In this document: positions 1 through 9,245 of the stretch, piece after piece
How positions within the stretch are numbered: the first letter of the stretch is position 1
Layout of the letters: the number at the start of each line of letters is the position of its first letter
Assembly: GCA_036394575.1 (NCBI GenBank)
Contig: DASWEY010000082.1
Coordinates: forward strand, 124,001-188,000
DNA: 64,000 nucleotides
From: UKL13-2 sp036394575
GTDB taxonomy: Bacteria; Pseudomonadota; Gammaproteobacteria; Burkholderiales; Usitatibacteraceae
Direction: 5' to 3'
The notes under the pieces: model-generated
Database searches by the model: none
The model's input: only the letters and a program-made list of their open reading frames with translations
What the model was told of the DNA's origin: nothing
Position numbers and translations under genes: made by a program

Positions 1-291
1 GTCACGGCCGGCGAATTGATCGGGCTGGATGCTGAAGTGCTGCTCACTCGCCTGTTTCATGAAGAAGATGTGCGATTGTATGAGCCGCGGTTGGTACAGT
101 CCGCCTGCAAACGCAATGAGGAAAAGGTCAAAACCATGTTGCGTTCGCTGGGCCGCGCCGAACTGGATGCCACCCTTGCTGAACTGGGCGAGATTCTGGT
201 CAGGGACGATATGTGCAACGAAGAATACCGCTTCGACCGCGCAGCTGTTGATGCGCTGTTCGAGGTGTTGCCAGACAACGGCGCGCTATAA
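1..291 (+). CDS. hslO: Hsp33 redox chaperone, C-terminal part (5' end outside window)
   Basis: The reading frame is open from base 1 and encodes the last 96 residues of Hsp33, the ATP-independent cytoplasmic holdase activated by oxidation. The linker pattern RLFHEEDV...YEP and the tail LGRAELDATLAELGEI...CNEEYRFD match the zinc-binding C-terminus of the family. The usual CxC and CxxC zinc/redox motifs are altered: the first reads C-K-R (bases 106-114) and the second D-D-M-C (205-216), so only two of four cysteines remain. The domain fold around them is well preserved, so this is unlikely to be a sequencing artefact, although the protein cannot be judged without its N-terminal domain. It ends convergent to an acetyltransferase gene, with about 96 bases between. 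Confidence 0.85.
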   Translation, partial: VTAGELIGLDAEVLLTRLFHEEDVRLYEPRLVQSACKRNEEKVKTMLRSLGRAELDATLAELGEILVRDDMCNEEYRFDRAAVDALFEVLPDNGAL

Positions 292-387
292 CGCCGTATC
301 CATTCCCGATCGGTCAGAAAGACGACTGGCACAACGCCGCGCCCTGTTGCTTTCCCGGCCGCTCCCCTAGGTTGGCGCCGCCTTGGG

Positions 388-855
388 CTATGCAGGCTTC
401 GTACCCGCATAGGCCTGGGGATTGAATTTTTCCATCCATTTTTCCGGTGCAAGAACCGGCGCGAAGCCGAATTTTTCGTACAACCTGTGCGCATCACTGG
501 TAAGCAGGATCCAGCGCCGCAGGCCCTGCAGCTCAGGATGACTCATCACGCACTGCATCAACCACCTGGCCAGACCCTTGCCACGGTGAGCCTCGAGCAC
601 AAACACATCACCAAGGTAAGCAATGGTGGCACGATCAGTGATGACGCGGGCGAAACCGATTTGCGTATCTCGATGAAGCAGGGAAAAACAAAGTGAATTG
701 GCAATCTCGGTAGCCACCACGTTGCGGGAAATGTCCCGAGCCCAGTATGACTCTTCGCACAGAAAGCGGTGCACCACTTCCAGCGAAGTCGCGGCGGGAT
801 CGCATGACACCAGATATTCATCGCGTGACCAGGAAGGCGCTACGATCATCTCCAT
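388..855 (-). CDS. GNAT family N-acetyltransferase
   Basis: A 155-residue single-domain acetyltransferase. The acetyl-CoA binding motif A is visible as VFVLEAHRGKGLARWLMQ, followed by the C-terminal motif SDAHRLYEKFGF typical of small-molecule GNATs of the YjgM/PanM-like group. The substrate cannot be read from the sequence. The start codon lies 8 bases downstream of the hemY stop, so it is probably co-transcribed as the last gene of the heme operon; nothing suggests a heme-related role. A second in-frame ATG two codons further in (849) is equally possible. Confidence 0.8.
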   Translation of the reverse strand: MEMIVAPSWSRDEYLVSCDPAATSLEVVHRFLCEESYWARDISRNVVATEIANSLCFSLLHRDTQIGFARVITDRATIAYLGDVFVLEAHRGKGLARWLMQCVMSHPELQGLRRWILLTSDAHRLYEKFGFAPVLAPEKWMEKFNPQAYAGTKPA

Positions 856-863
856 GGATGCCT

Positions 864-2069
864 TCAGCGTGCCAGTTCCGCACTGCGGCGGATGTGCCGG
901 ATGGCCTCGTCACGCCTACCGATCTGTTCCATCAATCGTGCCAGCGTCATGTGCGCATCCAGCGTGGGCTCCAGCGCGACGCTGGCTTCCAGATAGCTCT
1001 GTGCCTTGCCCCACAGCGCCTGGCGCATGCATAACTTGCCAAGAGCGGCGAGCAATACCGGGTCGCGCGCATGTAGCTTCAGCCAGCGCTCGGCCCGCTC
1101 AATCTGCATCAGGGTCGAATCGGATTTGCAATCGGCATAAACTGCGGCCAATGAACTGTCCCAACCCGTGCTCCCGCGCTCATCTATGGTCGCGTCAATG
1201 ATGTCCTTGGCGTCATTTCCGCAGCCGAGTGCAATCAGGCGCCGCGCAACTGCAACCGCAATCGACACATCGTAACGGGCTTCGAGTGAAATCGCCTGCC
1301 AGGTGGCCAGGATCGCTTCCCGGCTGGCGGGGCGAGACTTGATCAGGTTGAGCTCTGCGTTCAGGCGCAATTGCTGTGCCGCGGCTTCAGGCATCAGACC
1401 GGACTTGGTAAGCGGGCCCAGCGAGGCCAGCACATCTTCCCAGGCTTTTTCCGCTACCTCGGCCTCGACTTTCATTTTCAGCACACCGGGATTTTTCGGT
1501 GCGGTCTGGGCAAGGTCCTTGAGCAGGCTGAGCGCATCCCTGGCGCGGCCTTCGGCAAGCAGCATATAAGCCTTGGAAGCATCACGCATTTCACTGGAAT
1601 TGGCGCTGCGAATCCGCTCCAGATAGGGCACAGCGGCGTTCGAGTTGCCCCCCTCGTGCGCCGCCCAGGCCGCGACCGTTGCGGCAAGGTCGCGAGTGCC
1701 ATCGTGAGTCTCGTCGGCGGACATGGCCGATCGTGCCTGTAGCTCAGCCTGGCGGAATTGTCCTGAAAACAGGGATTTCAAGCTGGCGTAAAGCGCCATA
1801 CGGGATTTGTTGCGCTGCCGCTCGCGACGTTTGGCACGCAAGGCGCGGCGCAAGCGGTAGGCCCAGCCAGCAAGACGCAACGCGACATAGGCAACGGTAA
1901 ATAGCGTCATCATAAAGATGACAAACAACATGACGGATAACTCCGCTCGCCAAGGCGGCACTACAAACACCACATAACCACTGCCGTAACGGCCGGCCAG
2001 GGTAATGGCGACGGCGAAAACCGCAAGAGCAAACAGCCATAAAGACCAGCGGATCGGTTTTGATAGCAT
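864..2069 (-). CDS. hemY: HemY-type membrane TPR protein
   Basis: A 401-residue protein of the proteobacterial HemY family, which is not the protoporphyrinogen oxidase also called HemY. Two N-terminal membrane segments (about residues 8-27 and 40-70) are followed by a basic stretch and a long helical repeat region of TPR type, ending in a clear TPR-like LGKLCMRQALWGKAQSYLE. It is the fourth gene of hemC-hemD-hemX-hemY, 20 bases after hemX. The family is thought to help organise heme or tetrapyrrole synthesis at the inner membrane, but its biochemical role is not settled; here the call rests on domain layout and gene order. Confidence 0.88.
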   Translation of the reverse strand: MLSKPIRWSLWLFALAVFAVAITLAGRYGSGYVVFVVPPWRAELSVMLFVIFMMTLFTVAYVALRLAGWAYRLRRALRAKRRERQRNKSRMALYASLKSLFSGQFRQAELQARSAMSADETHDGTRDLAATVAAWAAHEGGNSNAAVPYLERIRSANSSEMRDASKAYMLLAEGRARDALSLLKDLAQTAPKNPGVLKMKVEAEVAEKAWEDVLASLGPLTKSGLMPEAAAQQLRLNAELNLIKSRPASREAILATWQAISLEARYDVSIAVAVARRLIALGCGNDAKDIIDATIDERGSTGWDSSLAAVYADCKSDSTLMQIERAERWLKLHARDPVLLAALGKLCMRQALWGKAQSYLEASVALEPTLDAHMTLARLMEQIGRRDEAIRHIRRSAELAR

Positions 2070-2089
2070 TTCAGGCGATTCTCTTCAAG

Positions 2090-3142
2090 TTAACGCGCCG
2101 GGCGTTCGCGCACCGCGCGGGCCGCGCGCACGGCGTTGAGGCTGACGGTGATATCGGGTACGGTGATCGACACAGGGTTCTCCGCAAGCTGTTTCAACAG
2201 GGCGATGGCATTGATGTTCACCTTGGCCTTGCCGTCGAAATACCGACCCAGCATTTCACGCGCCAGCTTCAAGTCTTCCTTGTAATTGATTTCATCGCGA
2301 GCGATCAGCGCCGTTCGTGCCGACAGCAGGCGCAGCTTGAGATTTTCGCGCAGAAAATAACTCTGCTGCGGGGACAGCAGCGTCATATCGCCACTTTCAA
2401 GTTTGCGAATCCGCACCAGTTGCCTAAGCTCGTGCCACAAATCCTTGCCGAAACGTTCCAACAAGTTATCGTTTGGGTTGGACACGCGTTCGTCCCGCTC
2501 GGCGGCGACAGGGACGTCGGGGATTGCCAGCGGTAATGTAGCCGACAGTGCCATCAGGTTGTCCAGCTTCAGGCTGGTGCCCTGGGTATCGACCAGCGGC
2601 AAAGCCTTGAGGCGTTCCATGTCCTGGGTGATGGCACGGCGCAGCGGCGCTACTTGCAACTTGTCGGCACGCGCGAGGCGCTGGTCAGCCGCCTGCAGCG
2701 CAATCAGCGCGGCACGTACATTGCCGGCCAGGGTCAATTCGCGGCTGGCGATATTGAGAGTCTGTTCAATTTCAGCCAATAACCAGTCATCGGGCGCGCG
2801 CGCCAGCTCGCGATACATCTCCTCCAGCGCCACGCGCTGTCCCTGGAACTCCGCAAGCTTGCCCTCGAGTTGTGCAAGACGATTTTGCGCATCACGCAGG
2901 TCCTTGGTCAAAAGCTCGGTGCGCGCAGCGCTTTCCCTGACCACGGCACTCTGCTCGCCCAGCTTTACGCCCAGCATCTGCTGAAGGTCTCTGGCTGTGT
3001 CGCGACTTTCCCAAAACGCGCCGATCGCAACCACCAACGCCAGCAGCGCAGCGATCAGCGCTACCGCGCCCAGGCCGTTGCCGGATGATGATTGGCGCAC
3101 AAAACGCGCGGTTTCGGAAAAGGGATTATCTCGTTCGTTCAT
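2090..3142 (-). CDS. hemX: HemX-like membrane protein
   Basis: A 350-residue bitopic membrane protein. One hydrophobic segment lies at about residues 24-46 (GLGAVALIAALLALVVAIG), preceded by a short charged tail and followed by a long coiled-coil region, the layout of the HemX family often labelled uroporphyrinogen-III C-methyltransferase although it lacks the methyltransferase fold. The start was placed at the ATG that overlaps the hemD stop as ATGA; another ATG five codons upstream is possible. It lies third in the heme operon. The role is probably scaffolding of tetrapyrrole enzymes; that is inference from operon position. Confidence 0.87.
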   Translation of the reverse strand: MNERDNPFSETARFVRQSSSGNGLGAVALIAALLALVVAIGAFWESRDTARDLQQMLGVKLGEQSAVVRESAARTELLTKDLRDAQNRLAQLEGKLAEFQGQRVALEEMYRELARAPDDWLLAEIEQTLNIASRELTLAGNVRAALIALQAADQRLARADKLQVAPLRRAITQDMERLKALPLVDTQGTSLKLDNLMALSATLPLAIPDVPVAAERDERVSNPNDNLLERFGKDLWHELRQLVRIRKLESGDMTLLSPQQSYFLRENLKLRLLSARTALIARDEINYKEDLKLAREMLGRYFDGKAKVNINAIALLKQLAENPVSITVPDITVSLNAVRAARAVRERPAR

Positions 3143-3996
3143 GTTTGCTCTGGCCATTCTGCAGGATACGACAACAACATCGGTTTCAACTGATGCAACG
3201 CCAGCGGCAGCGCATCATCTCCCATTGGCACTACTTCGACGCGTTTGAATCCTTGCGCCTTTGCTGCGGCCGCAATGCGCGGGTGCGATGCCAGCAACAT
3301 AACGTCCCGCCTGTGAGGCATCGACTCGATATTGGCCCGCAGGCTGTCCAGAGTCTCAACGCTCAGTACCAGAACGCCGTGCACCGCCCGCATTTGCAGT
3401 CGTGACGACAGTTCAATTTTTTCCACCGGCAAGGCCTGCACAGGGCGGCGCTGATAGCATTCTAGCGGCCACAACAGCGCACCGCGCGCAATCAAGGTGT
3501 TTGCCAGCAAAGCCCGGCCGCCGCTTTCGCTGCGACCGCGCACCAGAACGATATGCTGCCCCCGCACATTCTGCAATTGCGGCATCGCCAGCAATGCCTC
3601 ACTGTCATTGCCGGTGTCGGGGCAAAGGACTATCTCGAAGCCCCTGGCAGCCAATGCCTGCGCAGTAGCCTGCCCGATGGCAAATATCCTGGATCGCCTT
3701 GCGGGCCCGCCCCAGACGTCGATCAGCGGCATGCCAAATTGCACTGCATTGGCACTGACAAAGATAAAGGCATCCGCGTGCGCGATCCGCGCGGGATCGA
3801 AGCGATCAGCGGCCATTTCCCTGTGCAGGGCGGCAATATCCAGCACCGGTAACTGCAGCGTCTCGGCGCCATGGCGGCGAAGCAGCCTCGCAGTCGCCTC
3901 GCCTTGCGGGCGTGGGCGCGTAACGACGATCACCAGGCCGCCGAGATCGAAGCGCCCGTTAACGTTCGGCAAGGGCGGCGGAGGGCAGGCAGGCAC
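3139..3996 (-). CDS. hemD: uroporphyrinogen-III synthase
   Basis: HemD cyclises hydroxymethylbilane to uroporphyrinogen III with inversion of ring D, the step after HemC. The N-terminal IVVTRP motif, the FVSANAV segment and the GRSESGG segment fit the poorly conserved family. The frame extends upstream to an ATG at 4062 that would overlap hemC by 56 bases; the basic extra N-terminus looks like out-of-frame hemC sequence, so the GTG at 3996, ten bases after the hemC stop, was preferred (285 residues). Neither start has a convincing Shine-Dalgarno sequence, so translation is probably coupled to hemC. Its stop overlaps the hemX start. Confidence 0.88.
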   Translation of the reverse strand: MPACPPPPLPNVNGRFDLGGLVIVVTRPRPQGEATARLLRRHGAETLQLPVLDIAALHREMAADRFDPARIAHADAFIFVSANAVQFGMPLIDVWGGPARRSRIFAIGQATAQALAARGFEIVLCPDTGNDSEALLAMPQLQNVRGQHIVLVRGRSESGGRALLANTLIARGALLWPLECYQRRPVQALPVEKIELSSRLQMRAVHGVLVLSVETLDSLRANIESMPHRRDVMLLASHPRIAAAAKAQGFKRVEVVPMGDDALPLALHQLKPMLLSYPAEWPEQT

Positions 3997-4006
3997 AAGC
4001 GCCAGT

Positions 4007-4951
4007 TCAGGCCGGGCGCGCCGCCGACAGGCTGGCAAGAATTTCACCGGCGCCTTGTTCAAACAGGCGGTCCGCCAACTGCCGGCCCAAGGATTCGGCT
4101 TCGAGTGCCTGGCCGCGAATCGCGTCGCGCAGCAGGCGCGACCCGTCCGGCAACGCTACAAAGCCCTCGAGCGTGAGCGCGTCACCAATCACCCGCGCGT
4201 AACCGCCCAACGGTACATCGCAACTGCCGGTCAAAGCGCGGCCCAGGGCGCGCTCCGCATTCACTGCCGCCGTGGTTTCGTGGCGTGCAAAAGGCGCCAA
4301 CCAGTTGCCGACCTCCGGGCGCGAGGAGAGATATTCGATGCCCAGCGCACCTTGCGCAATGGCGGGCAAAAATTGCGTAATGTCGAGGGCGGAACGAATG
4401 CGGCCCTCGAACCCGAGACGCCGCAGGCCAGCGGCAGCAAGAATGATCGCATCGTATTCGCCATCGTCTAGTTTGCGCAACCGGGTATTGACATTGCCGC
4501 GCAGCGAGCGAATCGTCAGATGCGGGAAATGACGCCGCAACTGGCTTTCCCGGCGCAGGCTGGACGTGCCGACATTGGCGCTCGCAGGCAAATCCTGCAA
4601 GGCGCCATAGCGATTCGACACCAGGGCGTCGCGCGCATCCTCGCGCTCGCCGACGATAGTGATCGCGAATCCCGCTGGTAGCGTCATCGGCACATCCTTC
4701 ATGGAGTGGACGGCAATATCCGCCCGGTTCTCCTCAAGCGCCACTTCCAGTTCCTTGATAAACAAGCCCTTACCACCGATCAGCGCCAGCGGTTTGTCCA
4801 GAATCTCGTCCCCCCGCGTAGTCATGCCGATGATCTCGACCTTGCAATCAGGATGCATATCGCGCAAGCGTCCGGCAATCCATTCGCTTTGCACCATGGC
4901 GAGGCGGCTCTCGCGTGAAGCGATGCGAATAAGCGAGGGGGACAGGGGCAT
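4007..4951 (-). CDS. hemC: porphobilinogen deaminase (hydroxymethylbilane synthase)
   Basis: HemC polymerises four porphobilinogens to hydroxymethylbilane in the cytoplasm. The 314-residue sequence starts IRIASRESRLAMVQSEW, carries HSMKDVPM and the SSLRRESQL and SLRGNVNTRLRKL substrate/cofactor-binding motifs, and has the dipyrromethane cofactor cysteine in LTGSCDVPLGGYA. The ATG at 4951 was chosen; a TTG six codons upstream is less likely. It is the first gene of hemC-D-X-Y on the minus strand and diverges from a large dehydrogenase gene. Confidence 0.96.
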   Translation of the reverse strand: MPLSPSLIRIASRESRLAMVQSEWIAGRLRDMHPDCKVEIIGMTTRGDEILDKPLALIGGKGLFIKELEVALEENRADIAVHSMKDVPMTLPAGFAITIVGEREDARDALVSNRYGALQDLPASANVGTSSLRRESQLRRHFPHLTIRSLRGNVNTRLRKLDDGEYDAIILAAAGLRRLGFEGRIRSALDITQFLPAIAQGALGIEYLSSRPEVGNWLAPFARHETTAAVNAERALGRALTGSCDVPLGGYARVIGDALTLEGFVALPDGSRLLRDAIRGQALEAESLGRQLADRLFEQGAGEILASLSAARPA

Positions 4952-5157
4952 GGGGAAAATAGGCAGCAAGGGGAAGGAAAGGAAATGTTAGCACGCAGTT
5001 CCGTATCACCCGCACGACCGGCAGGCGAAAAGAGATGCCCGGCCGACCCAAAAACAGGCAATCTGCATTATTGACGCGTATCAAGCGCGCTGTGCTGCGA
5101 TAGAATGAACTTTCGCATTCAAAACCTTCCCGAGCGTCGTTGCGCGCATCACCGAAT

Positions 5158-8100
5158 ATGGCTCTCAATCCCGACTACATGCCCGTCCGCCCGTCCGCTC
5201 GGCGGGACAATGTTCTGCTCATTGCCGGCGGAACTCAGGATACGGCCGGCCGCGAGAGCGGAATTAGTCGCCTGCGCGAAATCCCCTATAACTACACTTC
5301 GTTCTCCGACCGTGAAATCGTCATGCGCCTGCTGGGCGCGGATGCCTGGGACATCCTGCTCGAGCTGCGCGGGGAACGCAAAACCGGGCGAAGCGCGCGC
5401 ATGCTTTACGAGGTGCTGGGGGATATCTGGGTGGTTGAACGCAATCCCTATTTGCAGGACGACCTGCTCGACAATCCCAAACGGCGGGCGATGCTGATCG
5501 AAGCCATGCGCCACCGCCTGCGCGAGATCGAAAAGCGTCGCTTAAGCGATCAGGGCGACGGGGAGATGCTGATTCACGGCGAATCCGAATCGCGATCCAA
5601 CAAGGTGATTGTGCTGCTGACGCGCGCTCACCAGGCGGTCGATGCCTTCGAACATGAGTTCCGCCAGACTTGGGATTTCCGCAAGCAGGTGGAAAAGCAA
5701 CTGTCCAAGGTTACGCGTCGCGACAATATTGCCTTCGATGGCCTGGCGCGAGTCTCGCATGTGACCGATGCTACCGACTGGCGCGTCGAATATCCCTTTG
5801 TGGTGCTGTACCCCGACAGCGAAGACGAAGTCGCACCGATGGTGAAAACGCTGATCAGGCTGGGGTTGACCATCATCCCGCGTGGCGGTGGCACCGGCTA
5901 TACCGGCGGCGCAATCCCCCTGAACAAACGCTCGGCGGTGATCAATACCGAGAAGCTCGACGCACTGGGCGCGGTCGAGCGCATTTCATTGCCTGGCGTT
6001 GCCGGGCTGACAGCGACCATTCGCTGTGAAGCGGGGGTGGTCACCAAGCGCGCCATGGAAGCCGCCGAGTCTGCCGGATTGGTATGGGCCTGCGACCCCA
6101 CCAGCGCCGATGCGAGCTGTATCGGCGGCAATATCGCGATGAATGCGGGGGGCAAGAAGGCGGTGCTATGGGGTACCGCGCTGGACAATCTAGCCTGGTG
6201 GAAGATGGTCGATGCCAATGGTGACTGGATGGAAATCGAGCGCCTGGACCACAATCTCGGCAAGATTCACGACATTCCCATGGCCCATTTCCGAATCCGT
6301 CATTTCGACGAGCGGGGGCGCAGTACCAGACCCGACGAGACGCTGGAAATTCCCGGCGCGACTTTTCGCAAGACAGGCCTTGGCAAGGACGTCACCGATA
6401 AATTCCTGAGTGGACTACCCGGTATCCAGAAAGAAGGCTGCGACGGCATCATCACCTCGGCGCGTTTCATCCTGCACCGCATGCCGAAACACATCCGCAC
6501 CGTCTGCCTGGAGTTTTTTGGTCAAGTGCATGAAGCCGTGCCGAGCATTGTCGAGATCAAGAGTTATCTCGATGGCCACGAACGCGCGGTGCTGGCGGGT
6601 CTCGAGCACCTGGATGAACGCTATCTGAAAGCGGTGGGCTACGCGACCAAGTCGCGGCGCAACCAGCGGCCGAAAATGGTGCTGATCGGCGACATCGTTT
6701 CCGACGACGAAAATGCGGTGATGGAAGCCGCCAGCCAGGTGGTGCGGCTTGCCAATGCGCGTCATGGCGAGGGTTTCGTCGCCACCACTGCCGAGGCGCG
6801 CAAAAAATTCTGGCTGGACCGGGCGCGTACCGCGGCGATCGCCAAACACACCAATGCCTTCAAGATCAACGAAGACGTGGTGATCCCGCTGGACCGCCTG
6901 GGCGATTATTCGGACGGTATTGAGCGCATCAATATCGAGTTGTCGATCAAGAACAAGCTGCGCCTGATCGATGCTTTGCAGGATCTGTTCAGGAGCCGCC
7001 TGCCCCTGCATGCGGATGACGAGAACATATCTTCGGATGAAATCTTCGGCGCCCGCCTCGAGCAAGCCGCGGAGCTGTTGGCCGGGGTGCGCACGCGCTG
7101 GTCCTGGTTGCTGGCCAACCTTGAAAGACCGGTCGCCGCCGTCGCTGCGGAACTGGCCGGCATCGGTATCGACGCTGCGACGCTGGTGGGTGCCGGCAAT
7201 GGCCCGAACGACGTGCGCGCCGGGTCGCCGACCGTTTTCAATTTGCTACAGAGCTACCAGGTACGTGTTTCCTGGAAACAGGAGTTGCGCGAGCCGCTGG
7301 CGCAGATTTTTACCGGCCGTATTTTCGATCACGTCATTGCCAAGATCGCCGCCACTCATCAGCAGGTCCTGAAAAGCCGCGTATTCGTGGCGCTCCATAT
7401 GCATGCCGGGGATGGCAATGTGCACACCAACATCCCCGTCAACTCGGACGATTACGGCATGTTGCAAGAGGCGAATTCCGCCGTCGCCAGGATCATGGCG
7501 TTCGCACGGCGTCTGAACGGGGTAATTTCCGGCGAGCATGGCATCGGCATCACCAAATTCGAATTTCTGACGGCAGAGGAGGTCGCGCCCTTTGCCGATT
7601 ACAAGCGGAGAATCGATCCCGATGGCCGGTTCAACAAGGGTAAGTTGCTGCCGGGAGGCGATCTGGTCCGTGCGTATACGCCCTCGTTTTCGCTGCTGGG
7701 CGCGGAATCACTAATCCTTGAGCAGAGCGAAATCGGCAATATTGCCGATTCGATCAAAGATTGCTTGCGTTGCGGCAAGTGCAAACCGGTGTGCGCCACC
7801 CACGTGCCGCGTGCCAACCTGCTGTACAGTCCGCGCAACAAAATTCTCGGCACGTCACTGCTGATCGAGGCCTTCCTGTACGAAGAGCAGACCAGGCGCG
7901 GCGTATCGCTGCGCCATTTCGATGAGTTCTCCGATATCGCCGATCACTGCACCGTCTGCCATAAATGCGAAAACCCCTGTCCGGTTGATATCGATTACGG
8001 CGATGTTTCGGTGGCAATGCGCAATCTGCTGCGCAAACAAGGCAAGAAAAAATTCAATCCAGGCACCGCCGCGGCCATGTTTTACCTCAATGCCAAAGAC

Positions 8101-9219
8101 CCAACGACCATCAAGATCGTCAAGACCTTGATGATTGATTGGGGTTACAAGGTGCAGCGTTTCGCCAATCGGCTGGCCAGGAAATCGCTGTTGCCGGGCC
8201 TGTCCATCAGCAAGCAGACCCGCCAGCCGCCGTCCAGCGTGGGCAAGCCGGCCATCAAGGCGCAGGTTATTCACTTCATGAACAAGCCGATGCCCGGAGG
8301 ACTGCCGAAAAAGACCGCGCGCGCCCTGCTCGACATCGAAGACAATACCGTGGTGCCGATCATTCGCGACCCGAAAAAGGCCACGGTCGATGCCGAGGCC
8401 GTGTTCTACTTCCCCGGCTGCGGCTCCGAGCGCCTGTTTGGCCAGGTCGGCCTGGCCACCCAAGCGATGCTTTATGAGATCGGCGTGCAGACGGTGCTGC
8501 CACCGGGTTATCTGTGTTGCGGCTATCCGCAAACGGCAGCTGGCAATGCCGACAAGGGAGAGGTTATCACCACCGAGAACCGGGTACTGTTTCACCGCGT
8601 CGCCAATACGCTCAACTATCTCGATATCAAGACCGTGGTGGTCAGCTGCGGCACCTGCATGGATCAGCTGCAGAAATACGAGTTCGAGAAGATTTTTCCG
8701 GGCTGCCGCCTGCTCGATATCCACGAATTCCTGCTCGAGAAAGGCGTGCGCCTGGAGGGCGTGACCGGCACCCGCTATATGTATCACGACCCCTGCCATT
8801 CGCCGATGAAAACATACCAGCCGCTCAAGGTGGTTAGTGAATTGATGGGCAGCAAGATCGAACAGAACGAGCGTTGCTGCGGCGAATCCGGCACCCTGGC
8901 AGCCACTCGGCCGGATGTGTCCACACAGGTCCGCTTTCGCAAGGAAGAGGAAATGCGCAAGGGCGCAGATCGGCTGCGCGCCGCGCCAGCGCTCGATTCC
9001 GGTGCATCCGGCAATTCGGCCGGCGACTTCAAGGGCGAGATCAAGGTGCTGACCTCCTGCCCGTCCTGTCTGCAAGGGCTGTCCCGTTTCAACCACGATT
9101 CGGGCACCACGGCCGACTATATCGTGGTCGAGATTGCCAAACATGTGCTCGGCCAAAACTGGATGGCCGATTATGTCGCGAAAGCCAATAACGGCGGCAT
9201 CGAGCGCGTGTTGCTGTAA
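5158..9219 (+). CDS. FAD-linked / 4Fe-4S fusion dehydrogenase with N-terminal DUF3683 (putative D-lactate or D-2-hydroxyacid dehydrogenase)
   Basis: A 1353-residue fusion. The N-terminal part (about 30-170, with IPYNYTSFSDREIVMRLLG) is the DUF3683 module. An FAD-binding PCMH domain follows, with the PRGGGTGYTGG nucleotide motif near residue 242, and then an oxidase C-terminal domain with LHMHAGDGNVHTNIP and GEHGIGITK, as in glycolate and D-lactate oxidases. Next come two 4Fe-4S motifs, CLRCGKCKPVC (from Cys869) and CTVCHKCENPCP (from Cys931), and two CCG-type cysteine domains (FPGCGSERLFG ~1086, CCGY ~1120, CCGESGT ~1240). This combines GlcD- and GlcF-like halves, which are normally separate, in one chain. 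It would pass electrons from a D-2-hydroxyacid to the respiratory chain; the substrate is inferred. The ATG at 5158 is preferred over an upstream TTG at 5140. Confidence 0.88.
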   Translation: MALNPDYMPVRPSARRDNVLLIAGGTQDTAGRESGISRLREIPYNYTSFSDREIVMRLLGADAWDILLELRGERKTGRSARMLYEVLGDIWVVERNPYLQDDLLDNPKRRAMLIEAMRHRLREIEKRRLSDQGDGEMLIHGESESRSNKVIVLLTRAHQAVDAFEHEFRQTWDFRKQVEKQLSKVTRRDNIAFDGLARVSHVTDATDWRVEYPFVVLYPDSEDEVAPMVKTLIRLGLTIIPRGGGTGYTGGAIPLNKRSAVINTEKLDALGAVERISLPGVAGLTATIRCEAGVVTKRAMEAAESAGLVWACDPTSADASCIGGNIAMNAGGKKAVLWGTALDNLAWWKMVDANGDWMEIERLDHNLGKIHDIPMAHFRIRHFDERGRSTRPDETLEIPGATFRKTGLGKDVTDKFLSGLPGIQKEGCDGIITSARFILHRMPKHIRTVCLEFFGQVHEAVPSIVEIKSYLDGHERAVLAGLEHLDERYLKAVGYATKSRRNQRPKMVLIGDIVSDDENAVMEAASQVVRLANARHGEGFVATTAEARKKFWLDRARTAAIAKHTNAFKINEDVVIPLDRLGDYSDGIERINIELSIKNKLRLIDALQDLFRSRLPLHADDENISSDEIFGARLEQAAELLAGVRTRWSWLLANLERPVAAVAAELAGIGIDAATLVGAGNGPNDVRAGSPTVFNLLQSYQVRVSWKQELREPLAQIFTGRIFDHVIAKIAATHQQVLKSRVFVALHMHAGDGNVHTNIPVNSDDYGMLQEANSAVARIMAFARRLNGVISGEHGIGITKFEFLTAEEVAPFADYKRRIDPDGRFNKGKLLPGGDLVRAYTPSFSLLGAESLILEQSEIGNIADSIKDCLRCGKCKPVCATHVPRANLLYSPRNKILGTSLLIEAFLYEEQTRRGVSLRHFDEFSDIADHCTVCHKCENPCPVDIDYGDVSVAMRNLLRKQGKKKFNPGTAAAMFYLNAKDPTTIKIVKTLMIDWGYKVQRFANRLARKSLLPGLSISKQTRQPPSSVGKPAIKAQVIHFMNKPMPGGLPKKTARALLDIEDNTVVPIIRDPKKATVDAEAVFYFPGCGSERLFGQVGLATQAMLYEIGVQTVLPPGYLCCGYPQTAAGNADKGEVITTENRVLFHRVANTLNYLDIKTVVVSCGTCMDQLQKYEFEKIFPGCRLLDIHEFLLEKGVRLEGVTGTRYMYHDPCHSPMKTYQPLKVVSELMGSKIEQNERCCGESGTLAATRPDVSTQVRFRKEEEMRKGADRLRAAPALDSGASGNSAGDFKGEIKVLTSCPSCLQGLSRFNHDSGTTADYIVVEIAKHVLGQNWMADYVAKANNGGIERVLL

Positions 9220-9245
9220 TGCAACCGGGGGCGCAGGGGGTGCCG

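Noticed and set aside
4952..5157. Named promoters in the hemC/dehydrogenase spacer and in 13702-13913 (gshA/ybiT)
   Set aside because: Divergent promoters must exist there, but no -35/-10 pair with good spacing could be picked with confidence.
7855..9156. Long antisense open frame (433 codons) opposite the Fe-S dehydrogenase
   Set aside because: It mirrors the codon structure of a well-supported gene on the plus strand and has no recognisable motifs; long antisense frames are expected at this GC content. The same applies to 37542-39758, 43282-44973, 45599-46996, 34282-35601, 21838-23322, 17288-18871 and 48004-49263 on the minus strand.
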